64,000 bases of DNA from Myxococcota bacterium (GCA_022447545.1 JAKVBI010000010.1:444006-508005), one strand, 5' to 3'. Shown: positions 1 through 8,945, counted from the first letter of the stretch. The notes: generated by a model not told the origin, from the letters alone. Made by a program: numbers and translations.

Positions 1-144
1 CACCAAGCGCGAAGCCGCTTTACCTCAACATTCGGCGCCGAGCGAGCCGCCCAGGCCATGCTTTCCCTGTATCGAGAGGCGATGCCCTCTCACCAGCCCG
101 CTCCTGCGGCCAGGCCTCAACGCGAACCCGCGGCTAGCCGATAG
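1..144 (+). CDS. C-terminal end of a probable glycosyltransferase (5' partial)
   Basis: The first frame is open from base 1 to a TAG at 142-144 and gives 47 residues. It contains RFTSTFGAERAAQAMLSLYR, which looks like the last helix of GT4/GT1-fold glycosyltransferases, where a conserved Phe and a final Leu-x-x-Tyr stretch pack against the N-terminal domain. The rest is a proline/alanine-rich tail. The GT2 gene follows 64 bp downstream on the same strand, which fits an exopolysaccharide glycosyltransferase operon. Only the tail is visible, so the family call is inference. Confidence 0.5.
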   Translation, partial: HQARSRFTSTFGAERAAQAMLSLYREAMPSHQPAPAARPQREPAASR

Positions 145-208
145 GGGACTGGGGACCTTCCACATTCGCCGTGGGGCGGAGTCGGGACGTCCCGGAGGCC
201 CCGCTTCG

Positions 209-1153
209 ATGGATACGCCGACTGAACCGGCCAACTTCAGCATCGTCATCACGGTGTACGACGAGCAGGACAACGTCGTGCCCCTCCTGCGAGACATCCT
301 GAGGGTCTCGCGCCCTCTCGGTATCCCGTTCGAGGTCATTTTCGTCGACGATGGAAGCCGGGATGAAACCCTGTCGCGTCTGCGCGGCATGCTCGACGAG
401 AGTCACGAGTTGGTCGTTCTCGCCCTGCGCAGAAACTTCGGACAAACCTATGCGCTCCAGGCCGGTTTCGATCGCGCCCGGGGTGAAATCGTGATCACCA
501 TGGACGGAGATCGACAGAACGACCCTGAGGACATTCCCCGACTGCTCGAATCCATTCAGGAGGGGGCCGATGTGGTCAGTGGCTGGCGAAAGGATCGACA
601 GGATGGCTTTGTCCTTCGGCTCCTGCCGTCCTGGTTCGCCAACCGGCTGATCCGCTGGGTCACCAAGGTTCCGATCCACGATCAGGGCTGTTCTCTCAAA
701 GCCTACCGCCGAGAGGTGGTGGAGCGCCTGGACCTCTACTCGGACATGCATCGCTTCGTCGCCGTTCTCACCATGCCCACAGGTGCGCGAATCGATGAGA
801 TCGAAGTCAAACATCACTCTCGCTCAGCAGGGGAATCCAAATACGGCCTGTCCCGAGTCTTCAAGGTGATGGCGGACCTGTTCACGATCCAGATGGTGAC
901 ACGGTTTCGGGAAAACCCTCTCCGCGGCTTTGCGATCCTCGGTGGACCCTTTCTCGCCGGTTCCGTTCTGGCCGGCCTGATCGCTCTCCTGACGCCGAGC
1001 GCAAATGTGGTGGTGACCGTGGTGAGCCTCGAACTCGGCATGGTCTTCGCCACCTGTCTTTTTGCAGGGTTGCTGGGCCAGGCCATCATTGATCACGCGG
1101 CGCGATCTCCAAGGCGAGCGTTGGGCGTCAAAGAAATCGGAGAAAACACATGA
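209..1153 (+). CDS. GT2 family glycosyltransferase (ArnC/DPM1-like), catalytically intact
   Basis: A 314-residue GT-A glycosyltransferase of the polyprenyl-phosphate sugar transferase type. The nucleotide-binding DDGS lies at residues 47-50, the metal-binding DGD at 99-101 (within MDGDRQNDPEDI) and the GCSLKAYRR segment near 170. Two hydrophobic segments at the C terminus (about 235-290) should anchor it in the inner membrane. A GGAGG sits about 10 bp before the ATG. It overlaps the next gene by 4 bp, so the two are translationally coupled. In this locus it probably transfers a sugar from a nucleotide donor to a lipid carrier or to the growing polysaccharide; the sugar cannot be told from sequence. 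Confidence 0.88.
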   Translation: MDTPTEPANFSIVITVYDEQDNVVPLLRDILRVSRPLGIPFEVIFVDDGSRDETLSRLRGMLDESHELVVLALRRNFGQTYALQAGFDRARGEIVITMDGDRQNDPEDIPRLLESIQEGADVVSGWRKDRQDGFVLRLLPSWFANRLIRWVTKVPIHDQGCSLKAYRREVVERLDLYSDMHRFVAVLTMPTGARIDEIEVKHHSRSAGESKYGLSRVFKVMADLFTIQMVTRFRENPLRGFAILGGPFLAGSVLAGLIALLTPSANVVVTVVSLELGMVFATCLFAGLLGQAIIDHAARSPRRALGVKEIGENT

Positions 1154-2139
1154 ACTCGAATTCCGGAATCGAAACGAATGAGCAATCCGTTCGCCTCTCG
1201 GTCTTGGTGCCGGTCGTAGAGCGCCACGACGATCTACGCGAGATCCACGCAACCCTCCTGCCTGAACTCGAAAAGATCGGTCTGAGTTACGAGGTCCTCT
1301 TCCTCGTCAGCGCGGAATTCGGGACCGCCTTCAATCAGGCGGTAGAGCTTCACGAAGCAAACCCATCATGGGTCCGAACCCTGCGTTTCGCGCGGCCCGT
1401 GAGCGAGGCCGCAGCGCTTGCCACGGGTTTCGAGCGCGCCCACGGTGAGATCGTGATCACCTTCCCCTCGTATTTCGACGCGGCACCGAGCGGACTGTGT
1501 CAACTGGTCGAAGCCCTCGAGAACGGCGCCGACATGGCGTTTGCCCAGCGCGTAGACCGCCGCGATCGCCCGGTCAAAAAGCTCCAGGCGAACACCTTCA
1601 GCTGGCTTTCGAATCTCGCCACGGGAACGAATTTCCGAGATGTCGCCAGCGGTACGCGCGCCCTCTACCGGGAACTGGTCAGCGAACTACCCCTGTACGG
1701 GGACTTCCACCGCTTCCTGCCGGTGTTGGCACACCGAGTGGGCTTTCGGGTAAGCGAAGTGTCGGTTCAACAGGATCCGCGAGCGAGCGCCCCCACGGTC
1801 TATCACCCGCGGGTCTACCTCTGGCGGATTCTCGATCTCCTCTCCGTCTTTTTCCTGAGCCATTTCACCCGGCGTCCCCTGCGCCTCTTCGGAGCGGTGG
1901 GGTCGGCGTTCGGTTTGGCCGGCGCACTGATCCTGGCGTGGCTCGGCGTGGAAAGGCTACTCGGGGAACCCCTCGCCGGTCGCCCGGTGATGGTCCTGGG
2001 AACCCTGCTTTTGGGCCTCGGGGTTCAAACCTTCACGATCGGTCTGCTCGGTGAACTGCTTCTCTTTTTCCAGGCTCGTGACGTGCGCGATTATCGTGTG
2101 GCCGAGACCTATGAATGTGCCGAGCCTCCGCTGGGCTAG
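1150..2139 (+). CDS. GT2-like paralogue without catalytic aspartates (pseudo-glycosyltransferase)
   Basis: A 329-residue protein that aligns with the preceding GT2 enzyme along its whole length: both share the (A)RGEIVIT / AHGEIVIT approach to the metal site, the (L)xLYxDxHRF block and the C-terminal membrane pair. The nucleotide-binding DDGS of the upstream enzyme is VSAE here (residues 53-56), and the DGD metal motif is PSY (106-108, in FPSYFDAAP). It should therefore not bind metal-nucleotide in the usual way. The frame is undamaged and the start overlaps the upstream stop (ATGA), so the gene is probably expressed and constrained. A partner or regulatory subunit of the active enzyme is a reasonable inference. 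Confidence 0.82.
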   Translation: MNSNSGIETNEQSVRLSVLVPVVERHDDLREIHATLLPELEKIGLSYEVLFLVSAEFGTAFNQAVELHEANPSWVRTLRFARPVSEAAALATGFERAHGEIVITFPSYFDAAPSGLCQLVEALENGADMAFAQRVDRRDRPVKKLQANTFSWLSNLATGTNFRDVASGTRALYRELVSELPLYGDFHRFLPVLAHRVGFRVSEVSVQQDPRASAPTVYHPRVYLWRILDLLSVFFLSHFTRRPLRLFGAVGSAFGLAGALILAWLGVERLLGEPLAGRPVMVLGTLLLGLGVQTFTIGLLGELLLFFQARDVRDYRVAETYECAEPPLG

Positions 2140-2203
2140 GACGCCTGAAGTCCGAAGCGATCCGAGTCGGTCGTCCGGCGGGTTCGGCCTGCCACTGGCA
2201 TCA

Positions 2204-3814
2204 TCAGTTCTTGAGGCCGAAGGAATTCTCGGCGCGAACACTCGCATGAGCGGTCTTCAGGAAAGAGGCAAACTCATGACCGGGCGTGTATGCGATCCCT
2301 GGCAATCGCCGGGCCCGCGAGGCCGGATCGGTACAGGCCATCGCCAGAGCGTCGGCAAGATCCTGGGCTTCGACGTTCGCTGCTCCGCGGGTCTCTGGCC
2401 CGGGTAGCCGCCAGTCCGAAGGGGGCCGCGCAATGGCAATCACATTGGAGTGCTGCCCCGTCGGCCCCTCGAGTAGAAGCAAGACGAAGTTTCGGCCGGC
2501 CCCGTCAAGTTTCTCTACGTGATCCAGAAGTTGGGCGAGGGCAAGATCGGCCTCGCCCAGATTTCCGTCCGCTCTTGGAGAACGGAAATCGACGAAGAGG
2601 AGGAACGGCGCCGGCGCACTTCCGGTCCGCCAATCCACGAGCCATTCCATCGCCTCCCGATTCACGTCGGACATTTCCCTTCCAGCGGGCAGCAAGCCCC
2701 AGGAATCGAGGAACGGACCCACGACTCCTCCAAGTAGGGGTGCGGTACTCAGCCACCTCCCACGGTCGGCCAACCATCTGGCCGGGGACAGGCTTTCACG
2801 AAACGGCAGAGAGTCGATGGGTGAAAACGCGTTGGTCGATCCAGCGATCTGATCCGTCACGTAACCTCGCTGTTTGAGAAGCCGCGGAAGCGCCGAGCCA
2901 TCACTCAGCGTGAGTGCCGAGGACAGCGCATTGGACGAATGTTCATCGATCTCGAGGCTGGGATAGGTGACTCCGCTCCATGCCGTCACCCCAAGCGTGG
3001 GAGCCTCGTGGATCAACCCCCCCGGTCCATGGAGTCGATCTCGACCGCCTCGCGACATGGCGATGACCAGGACGTTCGGGGGTCCCTCGGCGTTGAGCGT
3101 CATCTCGGGATCGAGCAAGATCCACGGAAGAACGACCGGTGAGAAATGGACCGCAACAGCGATCCCACCGACTGCGAGTAACAGCCTGCCGCTTCGTGTT
3201 CTCGATCCGAGCCCTCGGCGACGCGATGACAAGAAGGCCATCACACACACCACACTCGCTGCGCCCGAGCCACAAGCGAGAATGGCCAGAGTTTCGCCGA
3301 CGGAACTCGATCGCGCGCCCACCAGATGGCCCGCCGATGCGAGAAGCAACGCAACAATGGACCACAGCAGGGCCCCCGATGAGGCCGCCCCCTTCCTCTC
3401 GCACAATTGGCCGAGCTGAGCTGCCGCGAAGCCGATTGAGACCGAAACCGCCAGGGCGACGCCGAACTGGACGAGATCCAATGCGGGAGGAAGACTCCCG
3501 ATTTCGAGCCACAACCACATCGGCCTCAGACTTGCGGCAGCACACAGCGTCCCCACGATGGCGCCGACCATCTCGGAATGTGATGGACGCCGCCTGAAAG
3601 CACGCAAGATCGCACCCGTCATCATGGACAAGGCCGCAACGACGACGGCGGAACTCCCAACTACGGCCACTCGCACTTCCGGGGGCACCTCGAGCCCTAC
3701 GGCAGCACTCACCACGAGTTCGGCGCAGCCAAGCAGAACCCCGGCACTCACCCCGCCGAAAAACCAATCGCGTCTGCGAGGCAGGGGGGGGATCAGAAAG
3801 ACCTCACGTGCCAT
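2204..3814 (-). CDS. Membrane protein with a degenerate sulfatase/alkaline-phosphatase-superfamily domain
   Basis: A 536-residue protein with about six hydrophobic segments in residues 18-230, then a soluble domain starting at NVLVIAMSRGGRDRL (247-261). This matches the sulfatase opening NVLLITVDTLRADRL found in the gene at 34912-36390, but the metal Asp is Ser254. The nucleophile region, the DPHGPY-type motif (SPRADG here) and the DHGE motif (LEGPTG here) are also lost, so hydrolase activity is unlikely. The ATG at 3814 is chosen because the HTH gene ends at 3826 and a GAGG lies about 9 bp upstream; the frame is open further upstream. It is the last gene of the minus-strand polysaccharide operon. 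Confidence 0.7.
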   Translation of the reverse strand: MAREVFLIPPLPRRRDWFFGGVSAGVLLGCAELVVSAAVGLEVPPEVRVAVVGSSAVVVAALSMMTGAILRAFRRRPSHSEMVGAIVGTLCAAASLRPMWLWLEIGSLPPALDLVQFGVALAVSVSIGFAAAQLGQLCERKGAASSGALLWSIVALLLASAGHLVGARSSSVGETLAILACGSGAASVVCVMAFLSSRRRGLGSRTRSGRLLLAVGGIAVAVHFSPVVLPWILLDPEMTLNAEGPPNVLVIAMSRGGRDRLHGPGGLIHEAPTLGVTAWSGVTYPSLEIDEHSSNALSSALTLSDGSALPRLLKQRGYVTDQIAGSTNAFSPIDSLPFRESLSPARWLADRGRWLSTAPLLGGVVGPFLDSWGLLPAGREMSDVNREAMEWLVDWRTGSAPAPFLLFVDFRSPRADGNLGEADLALAQLLDHVEKLDGAGRNFVLLLLEGPTGQHSNVIAIARPPSDWRLPGPETRGAANVEAQDLADALAMACTDPASRARRLPGIAYTPGHEFASFLKTAHASVRAENSFGLKN

Positions 3815-3825
3815 GCCGCGAATCC

Positions 3826-4068
3826 TCAAGGATGAAGCGTCTCGCCCGCGTCGTCCATTCCGAGACCGGGTCCGTTCGGCTCCACCAGCCGGCATTGCTC
3901 GAGCCAATTGATCACTTCCTGACGGCGATAGCGGAGTCCGCTGTTTCGACTACTTCCGATGCGATAGGCGGGAAATGCTCCGTCTCGAACCAATTCCCAG
4001 AGCTTGGTGCGACCGATCTTCAGCAGATCCAGCACCTGGGACGTCGTAAGCAGATCGAGATCACCCAA
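3826..4068 (-). CDS. Small helix-turn-helix (MerR/excisionase-like) DNA-binding protein
   Basis: An 80-residue protein read from a TTG at 4068, which has GGAGGG seven bases upstream and overlaps the end of the tyrosine kinase gene. An ATG at 4110 in the same frame would add 14 residues but has no visible ribosome-binding site. The core TTSQVLDLLKIGRTKLWELV followed by GAFPAYRIG and RYRRQEVINWLE is the HTH_17 pattern of excisionases and MerR-type proteins: a recognition helix, a wing and a second helix. Its location inside a polysaccharide operon, between the kinase and the pseudo-sulfatase, suggests a local regulator; there is no nearby integrase that would make it an excisionase. Confidence 0.7.
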   Translation of the reverse strand: MGDLDLLTTSQVLDLLKIGRTKLWELVRDGAFPAYRIGSSRNSGLRYRRQEVINWLEQCRLVEPNGPGLGMDDAGETLHP

Positions 4069-6226
4069 GGCTGAGCCCTCCCTCGAGTTCTTCGGACACT
4101 GGATCTCCATACGCGTACCGGGAATAGGGGTCGTAGTAGTAGTACCGTCGAAATGAACCCGGACTGACCTGATTGAAGATGACCCCTGCGACATCTCGTA
4201 ATTCCTTCATCGAACGCAGTACCGCATCGCGCGGTGTGGCATCGGCTCGAATCACGAAGAGAACCATGTCTGCCAGCGAGCGCAGAATTCGGGTATCCAC
4301 CACCGGGAGCAGGGGAGGGGAGTCGATCAGGATGATGTCCCAATTTTGACGAGCCTCTTCGATCGTGCGAAGGAAGGCCTTATCCGTGAACAGCTTCAGC
4401 GGGTTTCTGACCGGTTCTCCGGCGGACAGCAACCAGAGGTTCGGGACCGGAGTCTCGACCACGCAATCGCCGAGTTTCTCCTTGTCCAGGAGCACATTGG
4501 AGAATCCAATGTGGCGGCTCTGGCGCATGACCCTGTGAGCGTGAGGGCGTCGGAGGTCGGCGTCGATGACGAGCACCCGCCGATTGAGATTCGACGCAAG
4601 AGTCGCCGCCAGATTCATGGTCGTAAGTGTCTTCCCATCCCCTCGGGCTGCACTCGTTACGAGCATCACCTTGCAGTCGTCTGACTCGAGAAAAGTCGGC
4701 AAAAAGCCCCGGTATTGTTCTGCCGGCGACGAATCAGGCGCCGTATGGGCAACCAACTTCGGATCGACCAATTCCGACGGTGGCTTCTCGAAAATTTGGT
4801 CATTGTCGATTCGGGGAATCGACGCGAAAACGGGAATCCCGATCGCACGTGAGAGGCGTTCTACCGAGCGAAACGCTGGATTCTTGACCTCCAGCATGCC
4901 GATCACCAACAGAGCGATGCCCAGCCCCGCACCCGCACCAATCGGAAGCAGCAATTTCAGATCGGGCCATGCCGGTGCCGACGGAATCTGAGCGGGACGC
5001 AACAGTTTGAATCGCTCACCCTTCTGAGCCACCTCCAAGTTCCGGGCCAGGGCTGCATCGTATTTCTTGCCCAACAGTGCTCGGTAGGTTTCGCTTAGAT
5101 CCTCATAGTCTCGTGTCAGAGCCCGGTGCTCCTCCTCGCGAGCCGGAGTCTCGTCAACCCGTCGCTGGACAGTTTCGATTCGCTCTCGAATCCTTGCTTC
5201 ACTTCTGCGGTGCGAAGCGAGGGCCATGTTCGAGCTTTCAATCTCTGCCCGCAGAGCCGGATCAATGGGGTCTGGAGCTGAATCATCTCCCTCGTTCGCA
5301 GGGACCATGGAAAGGCGGAGTTCCAGATCGGAAATCTCGCTCCTCAGACGTTTGACGTTGGGGTGTTCATCCGTGTAGACACTCCGTGACTCCAGGAGTT
5401 CCTGGCGCGCCGAACGCAGCGCTGACACGAGCGTCCCCAACTCATCGGGACGCTCAGCGCTGCCACGCTGGAAGCCCGTTCTCGATTCTCCCCTCATCAC
5501 GGCAATGCGACCGGTCGTCGCCACTTGAGCTTCGAGATTCGACGCCAATTCGAGATTCAAGCGATCCAATTCGTGGAGGTTGGAATCGAGCTGTGAGGGC
5601 AGGGACCCGAGCGCCGAGTAGTTGAAGTCTCGGATTTTCTTCTCTTGTGCCGTGACATCGCCTCGCAGGCGGCTCAGTTCATCGTCGAGAAAATGGGCCG
5701 TTGCGGTGGCCTGCTGGGTACGATCCTTCAAGTTCTCTGCGATGAACTGATTCGTGAGTTCCTTCACGACGAGCGCTGCCACATCCGGATCGGGGGCCGA
5801 GAAGGTAATTTCGAATACAGGCGCCTTGGACCTGCTCATGACGTTCACTGCGAGCCCACTCCGGACCGAATTCATCACCTCTTCACGAGACAGACGCCCG
5901 GACGGGTCCATTCGAGCGAGTCCGATTCGATCCACCAGGGCATTCAAGCTGGCATGGCTGGTCACTCTTTCGTGCAGAGTGTGAAGTCGGTGTTCGACGG
6001 CCACAGTGACCGTGCTCTTCACATAGGCTTCGGGCACCCCCTGGGGCTCGACAAGAATGGTCGTACCTGACTCATAGCGAGCAGGCAGCAGAAGATAAGC
6101 GCCAAATGCCACGATCAGGCCCAGCGTCATCGCCGTCAAGAGCCACCAGCGCCGACGTTCCAGGACCTCGACGATGTCTTCCAACTGAAAACCGGGCGGC
6201 TGAACTCGATCCATGTCTTCGCTCAT
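4061..6226 (-). CDS. Polysaccharide chain-length determinant fused to tyrosine autokinase (Wzc/BY-kinase)
   Basis: A 721-residue inner-membrane co-polymerase/kinase. The N-terminal Wzz domain starts after TM1 (about 25-50), a long periplasmic coiled coil follows, and TM2 (LLLPIGAGAGLGIALLVIGM) lies near 450. The cytoplasmic kinase has Walker A SAARGDGKT (about 525-533), Walker A' VLVIDADLRRP and ILIDSPP. The tail RYYYYDPYSRYAYG holds seven tyrosines and is the expected autophosphorylation cluster. In many XrtA loci the chain-length protein and the kinase are separate genes; here they are fused. Of several near N-terminal Met codons, I prefer 6226 because GGAGG lies four bases upstream. Its role is control of polymer length and export through the outer-membrane lipoprotein at 8946-9716. 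Confidence 0.92.
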   Translation of the reverse strand: MSEDMDRVQPPGFQLEDIVEVLERRRWWLLTAMTLGLIVAFGAYLLLPARYESGTTILVEPQGVPEAYVKSTVTVAVEHRLHTLHERVTSHASLNALVDRIGLARMDPSGRLSREEVMNSVRSGLAVNVMSRSKAPVFEITFSAPDPDVAALVVKELTNQFIAENLKDRTQQATATAHFLDDELSRLRGDVTAQEKKIRDFNYSALGSLPSQLDSNLHELDRLNLELASNLEAQVATTGRIAVMRGESRTGFQRGSAERPDELGTLVSALRSARQELLESRSVYTDEHPNVKRLRSEISDLELRLSMVPANEGDDSAPDPIDPALRAEIESSNMALASHRRSEARIRERIETVQRRVDETPAREEEHRALTRDYEDLSETYRALLGKKYDAALARNLEVAQKGERFKLLRPAQIPSAPAWPDLKLLLPIGAGAGLGIALLVIGMLEVKNPAFRSVERLSRAIGIPVFASIPRIDNDQIFEKPPSELVDPKLVAHTAPDSSPAEQYRGFLPTFLESDDCKVMLVTSAARGDGKTLTTMNLAATLASNLNRRVLVIDADLRRPHAHRVMRQSRHIGFSNVLLDKEKLGDCVVETPVPNLWLLSAGEPVRNPLKLFTDKAFLRTIEEARQNWDIILIDSPPLLPVVDTRILRSLADMVLFVIRADATPRDAVLRSMKELRDVAGVIFNQVSPGSFRRYYYYDPYSRYAYGDPVSEELEGGLSLG

Positions 6227-6366
6227 CATTCCTCCGCTGCGCAGAAGGGCGCCTACGGCCACCGACGAACACACGCGTCCCATCTGGCAAACGTGTCGTC
6301 TCTACGCGGTTGTGAGTGACGAAACAACGCGAAAGGTGACGAACAATTCCGAAGAACGGCGATCGG

Positions 6367-7293
6367 CTATGCAGCTATCGGTTCGACGGAATGGGACTCG
6401 GCGCGGCCCTGGCCCAACGGGGTATCACAGAGGTCGAGCAGGGGCAGGTTTCCGCTCGCATCGAGTTGCGCGAGAACTTCACCCATGGTTCGAAAAGACA
6501 CTGCGTCCAACAAGCGGCGAACGCGAGCCTCCATACGATCGAGATTGTGATAGTGGTTCACGCGAACACGCCAGTTGACCGACTGCCTCGGTTGACCAGG
6601 ATCAATCTCCCACGGATGGAGATAGAGAACGGTTGGGGTTCCGCGATTTACCAGGTGAAGAAACGCCCGAACAAACAAAGAGGGCGGCAGAAAACGTAGG
6701 TAGGCGCCTCCGGCCAGAGGCAGAACGAAGCGACCGACCGGGAGGGTCGTGAGTGGAAATTCCCGGATCGAGGCACCTGACGGGAGTTGAAGTCGCAGGG
6801 GCAGACGATCGAAGCCCGGCACTCCGTACCGGGGATGTCGGATCGGAAAAACGGAGGAGTCGTAGGTAAAACCCTCTTCCGCCAGAACTTCCAACGCCCA
6901 GGATGATTCTCTCGTGATCGAGTAACTCGGTGCGCGATATCCATCAACCCTCAACCCCAGGGAGTCTTCGATTGCGGCCTTTCCACGCTGCAGATCCCTT
7001 CGAAAACCATCGGGGCCAATCTCGTACACGAGGCGGTGCTGATGTCCGTGGCAAGCGATTTCGTGCCCGCGACTCGCGATTTCGCGCAACAGAGCAGGAT
7101 GTCGCTCGGCGACCCAGCCCAGAACGAAAAACGTGGCCCGGCTGTGCGTTTCATCGAAGGCATCCAGCAAACGATGGGTGGCCCCTTCCACCCGCGATGG
7201 TAGAGAGGTCCATTCTCTGGCGTCGATCAAGTGCTCGAAATTCGAGACGTGAAAGTACTCCTCGAGATCGATGGTAAGGGCATTGGTCGTCAT
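6367..7293 (-). CDS. XrtA/PEP-CTERM system polysaccharide deacetylase (NodB + DUF3473)
   Basis: A 308-residue protein starting MTTNALTIDLEEYFHV, the hallmark N terminus of the XrtA-associated deacetylase family. NodB motifs are visible: the catalytic/metal Asp in TIDLEEYF, the metal histidines in ACHGHQH, and YRAPSYSI. The C-terminal DUF3473 segment contains the HPWEID and NHYHNLDRM signatures. It probably removes N-acetyl groups from the exopolysaccharide made by this locus. The start at 7293 places it 23 bp after the sugar transferase stop; the upstream open frame would overlap that gene and lacks similarity. No signal peptide is seen, as is usual for this family. Confidence 0.93.
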   Translation of the reverse strand: MTTNALTIDLEEYFHVSNFEHLIDAREWTSLPSRVEGATHRLLDAFDETHSRATFFVLGWVAERHPALLREIASRGHEIACHGHQHRLVYEIGPDGFRRDLQRGKAAIEDSLGLRVDGYRAPSYSITRESSWALEVLAEEGFTYDSSVFPIRHPRYGVPGFDRLPLRLQLPSGASIREFPLTTLPVGRFVLPLAGGAYLRFLPPSLFVRAFLHLVNRGTPTVLYLHPWEIDPGQPRQSVNWRVRVNHYHNLDRMEARVRRLLDAVSFRTMGEVLAQLDASGNLPLLDLCDTPLGQGRAESHSVEPIAA

Positions 7294-7316
7294 GGCTCTG
7301 CCGGATATTCGCCCGG

Positions 7317-8693
7317 TCACACTCCCTGAAGTTGGACCACGGTCTTCGCCGTCTTCCAGAGAATCGAGAGATCCACCCAGAGAGAGCGATGCTTCATGTA
7401 GTAGAGATCGAAGGAGAGTTTCTCCTCGAAACCCGCGAAATCGCTGACGTACCCGTGCCGAATCTGTGCCCAACCCGTAATTCCAGGCTTCAGGCTCGAA
7501 CGAAGGCTGAAGTAGGGATAACGATCGTTCAACTCCTCGATGAACTCCGGTCGTTCCGGCCTCGGTCCCACCAGACTCATCTCTCCACGGAACACGTTCC
7601 ACAATTGCGGCAATTCATCGATGCGGGTCTTCCGGATGAAATAACCGACCCTCGTGATCCGAGAATCCTGCTCCTGGGTGAAGCAGGGACCCGTCGCAGC
7701 CTCGGCGTTATCGAACATCGATCGGAACTTTCGGACTCGGAACGCCTTTCCGTCCTGCCCGATGCGCTGCTGCTCGAAGATGATCGGCCCCTTGGAATCG
7801 AGCCGAATCGCAAGCGCTGTCAGAATCATCACCGGTGAGACAGCAAATAGCCCCACGGTCGACACCAAGAGATCCAGTATCCGCTTACTCACCACGGACA
7901 AGGGCCGACGAGATCCGAACCCATGGGAAAATATCAAATAGCTCGAGCGCAAATTCTTCAGATAGATTCGGCCGGTCAAGCGCTCGTAGAAATCGAGACC
8001 CGACTCGACGCGACACCCGCGTAGCTTGGTCCACAGCAGTTCCTGGGCAGGAAAATGATCTTCGCGTCCCCTGGGCGCAACCACGACTCGTTTGATCCCA
8101 AGTTCCTCGACCCACTTCTCCACATCGTGAATCTTGCCGAGGACGGGGATGCCATGTTCGTTTCCCTCAAGATCGGTGTCTTCGGCCGAGAGAAACCCCA
8201 CGATCTCGAATTCGCGATTGCGCTGCTTCTCGACGGATTCCGCGATGGACCGACCCAGTTCGCTTCGCCCGATCACGAGGATCGGTTCCAACCGACGTGA
8301 CAACGGGCGCGGATGATGAACAAAAAGGCGACTCCCGAGCGCCAGTGCCAGGAAAACGCCCATGGCGTGAGAAGCCGTTGCTGCAGAAATCCCAGGGGGC
8401 GCGAGCATCGAGAACAGAGCGGCACCCAGAGCCCCGCAGACAACCGCGAAGACGACGTCGATTCCAACCCGATCCCCGAAGACACGAGCCATCGGACCCT
8501 CTGCCGCCAAAACGAGCGGACAGACGACGAAACCGAAAGCCATGGACCAACCGGTATAGAGCACACCAGTGGTAGGAGGCGCGAGGAGATACCAGGTGAA
8601 TGCCGTAGCTGCCGCGAAGCACATCAGGTCCGCTGCGTAGGCAGGGATGGGGTTTTGGAACGCGAATCGAATGTCCTCGTTGACGGCCTGCAC
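7317..8693 (-). CDS. PEP-CTERM-type initiating sugar transferase (EpsB/WbaP-like, TIGR03013 type)
   Basis: A 458-residue polyprenyl glycosylphosphotransferase. The N-terminal half has about four membrane helices and a CoA-binding-like domain (ILVIGRSELGRSIAESVE). The C-terminal bacterial sugar transferase domain begins at KRILDLLVSTVGL, with the catalytic motifs KFRSM, KTRIDELPQLWNV and SLVGPRPERPEF. It should transfer a sugar phosphate from a UDP-sugar to undecaprenyl phosphate and so start repeat-unit assembly. The closest pattern I know is the TIGR03013 family of exosortase loci. It is separated by 252 bp from the upstream exporter gene, so it may have its own promoter. Confidence 0.93.
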   Translation of the reverse strand: MQAVNEDIRFAFQNPIPAYAADLMCFAAATAFTWYLLAPPTTGVLYTGWSMAFGFVVCPLVLAAEGPMARVFGDRVGIDVVFAVVCGALGAALFSMLAPPGISAATASHAMGVFLALALGSRLFVHHPRPLSRRLEPILVIGRSELGRSIAESVEKQRNREFEIVGFLSAEDTDLEGNEHGIPVLGKIHDVEKWVEELGIKRVVVAPRGREDHFPAQELLWTKLRGCRVESGLDFYERLTGRIYLKNLRSSYLIFSHGFGSRRPLSVVSKRILDLLVSTVGLFAVSPVMILTALAIRLDSKGPIIFEQQRIGQDGKAFRVRKFRSMFDNAEAATGPCFTQEQDSRITRVGYFIRKTRIDELPQLWNVFRGEMSLVGPRPERPEFIEELNDRYPYFSLRSSLKPGITGWAQIRHGYVSDFAGFEEKLSFDLYYMKHRSLWVDLSILWKTAKTVVQLQGV

Positions 8694-8945
8694 CTGTCAC
8701 CCCCCGATGGTCCTTCACGCTTTCGTTCGAGGCGGGCCACGACGTCCGTCGCCACCGAAACCTCAGCAACACGTGAGTGCCATGGAACTTGGATGGGTGT
8801 CAGATTCAGGCAGGACAGAATTCGCAGACAGGGCGCAATGCACCATCAAGCCGATGCATCGATACAGGCATGTGCAACTGAGCGGAATGTGAGGCGTAGA
8901 TCCAATGCCTCGCGCCGAAGGTTGCGGGGTGAGCCAGCGCTGGAC
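8694..8945. other. 252-bp intergenic gap inside the minus-strand polysaccharide operon
   Basis: No convincing gene is present between the export lipoprotein and the sugar transferase. A sequence resembling a sigma-54 promoter lies on the minus strand at 8765-8782, but its spacing is two bases too long. A promoter for the downstream genes is plausible here because every other gap in this operon is much shorter, except the 140 bp before the kinase gene. Confidence 0.35.

Noticed and set aside
8765-8782. Sequence on the minus strand resembling a sigma-54 promoter (TGGCAC...TTGCT)
   Set aside because: There are 12 bases between the GG and GC elements rather than the required 10, so it should not function as a -24/-12 promoter.
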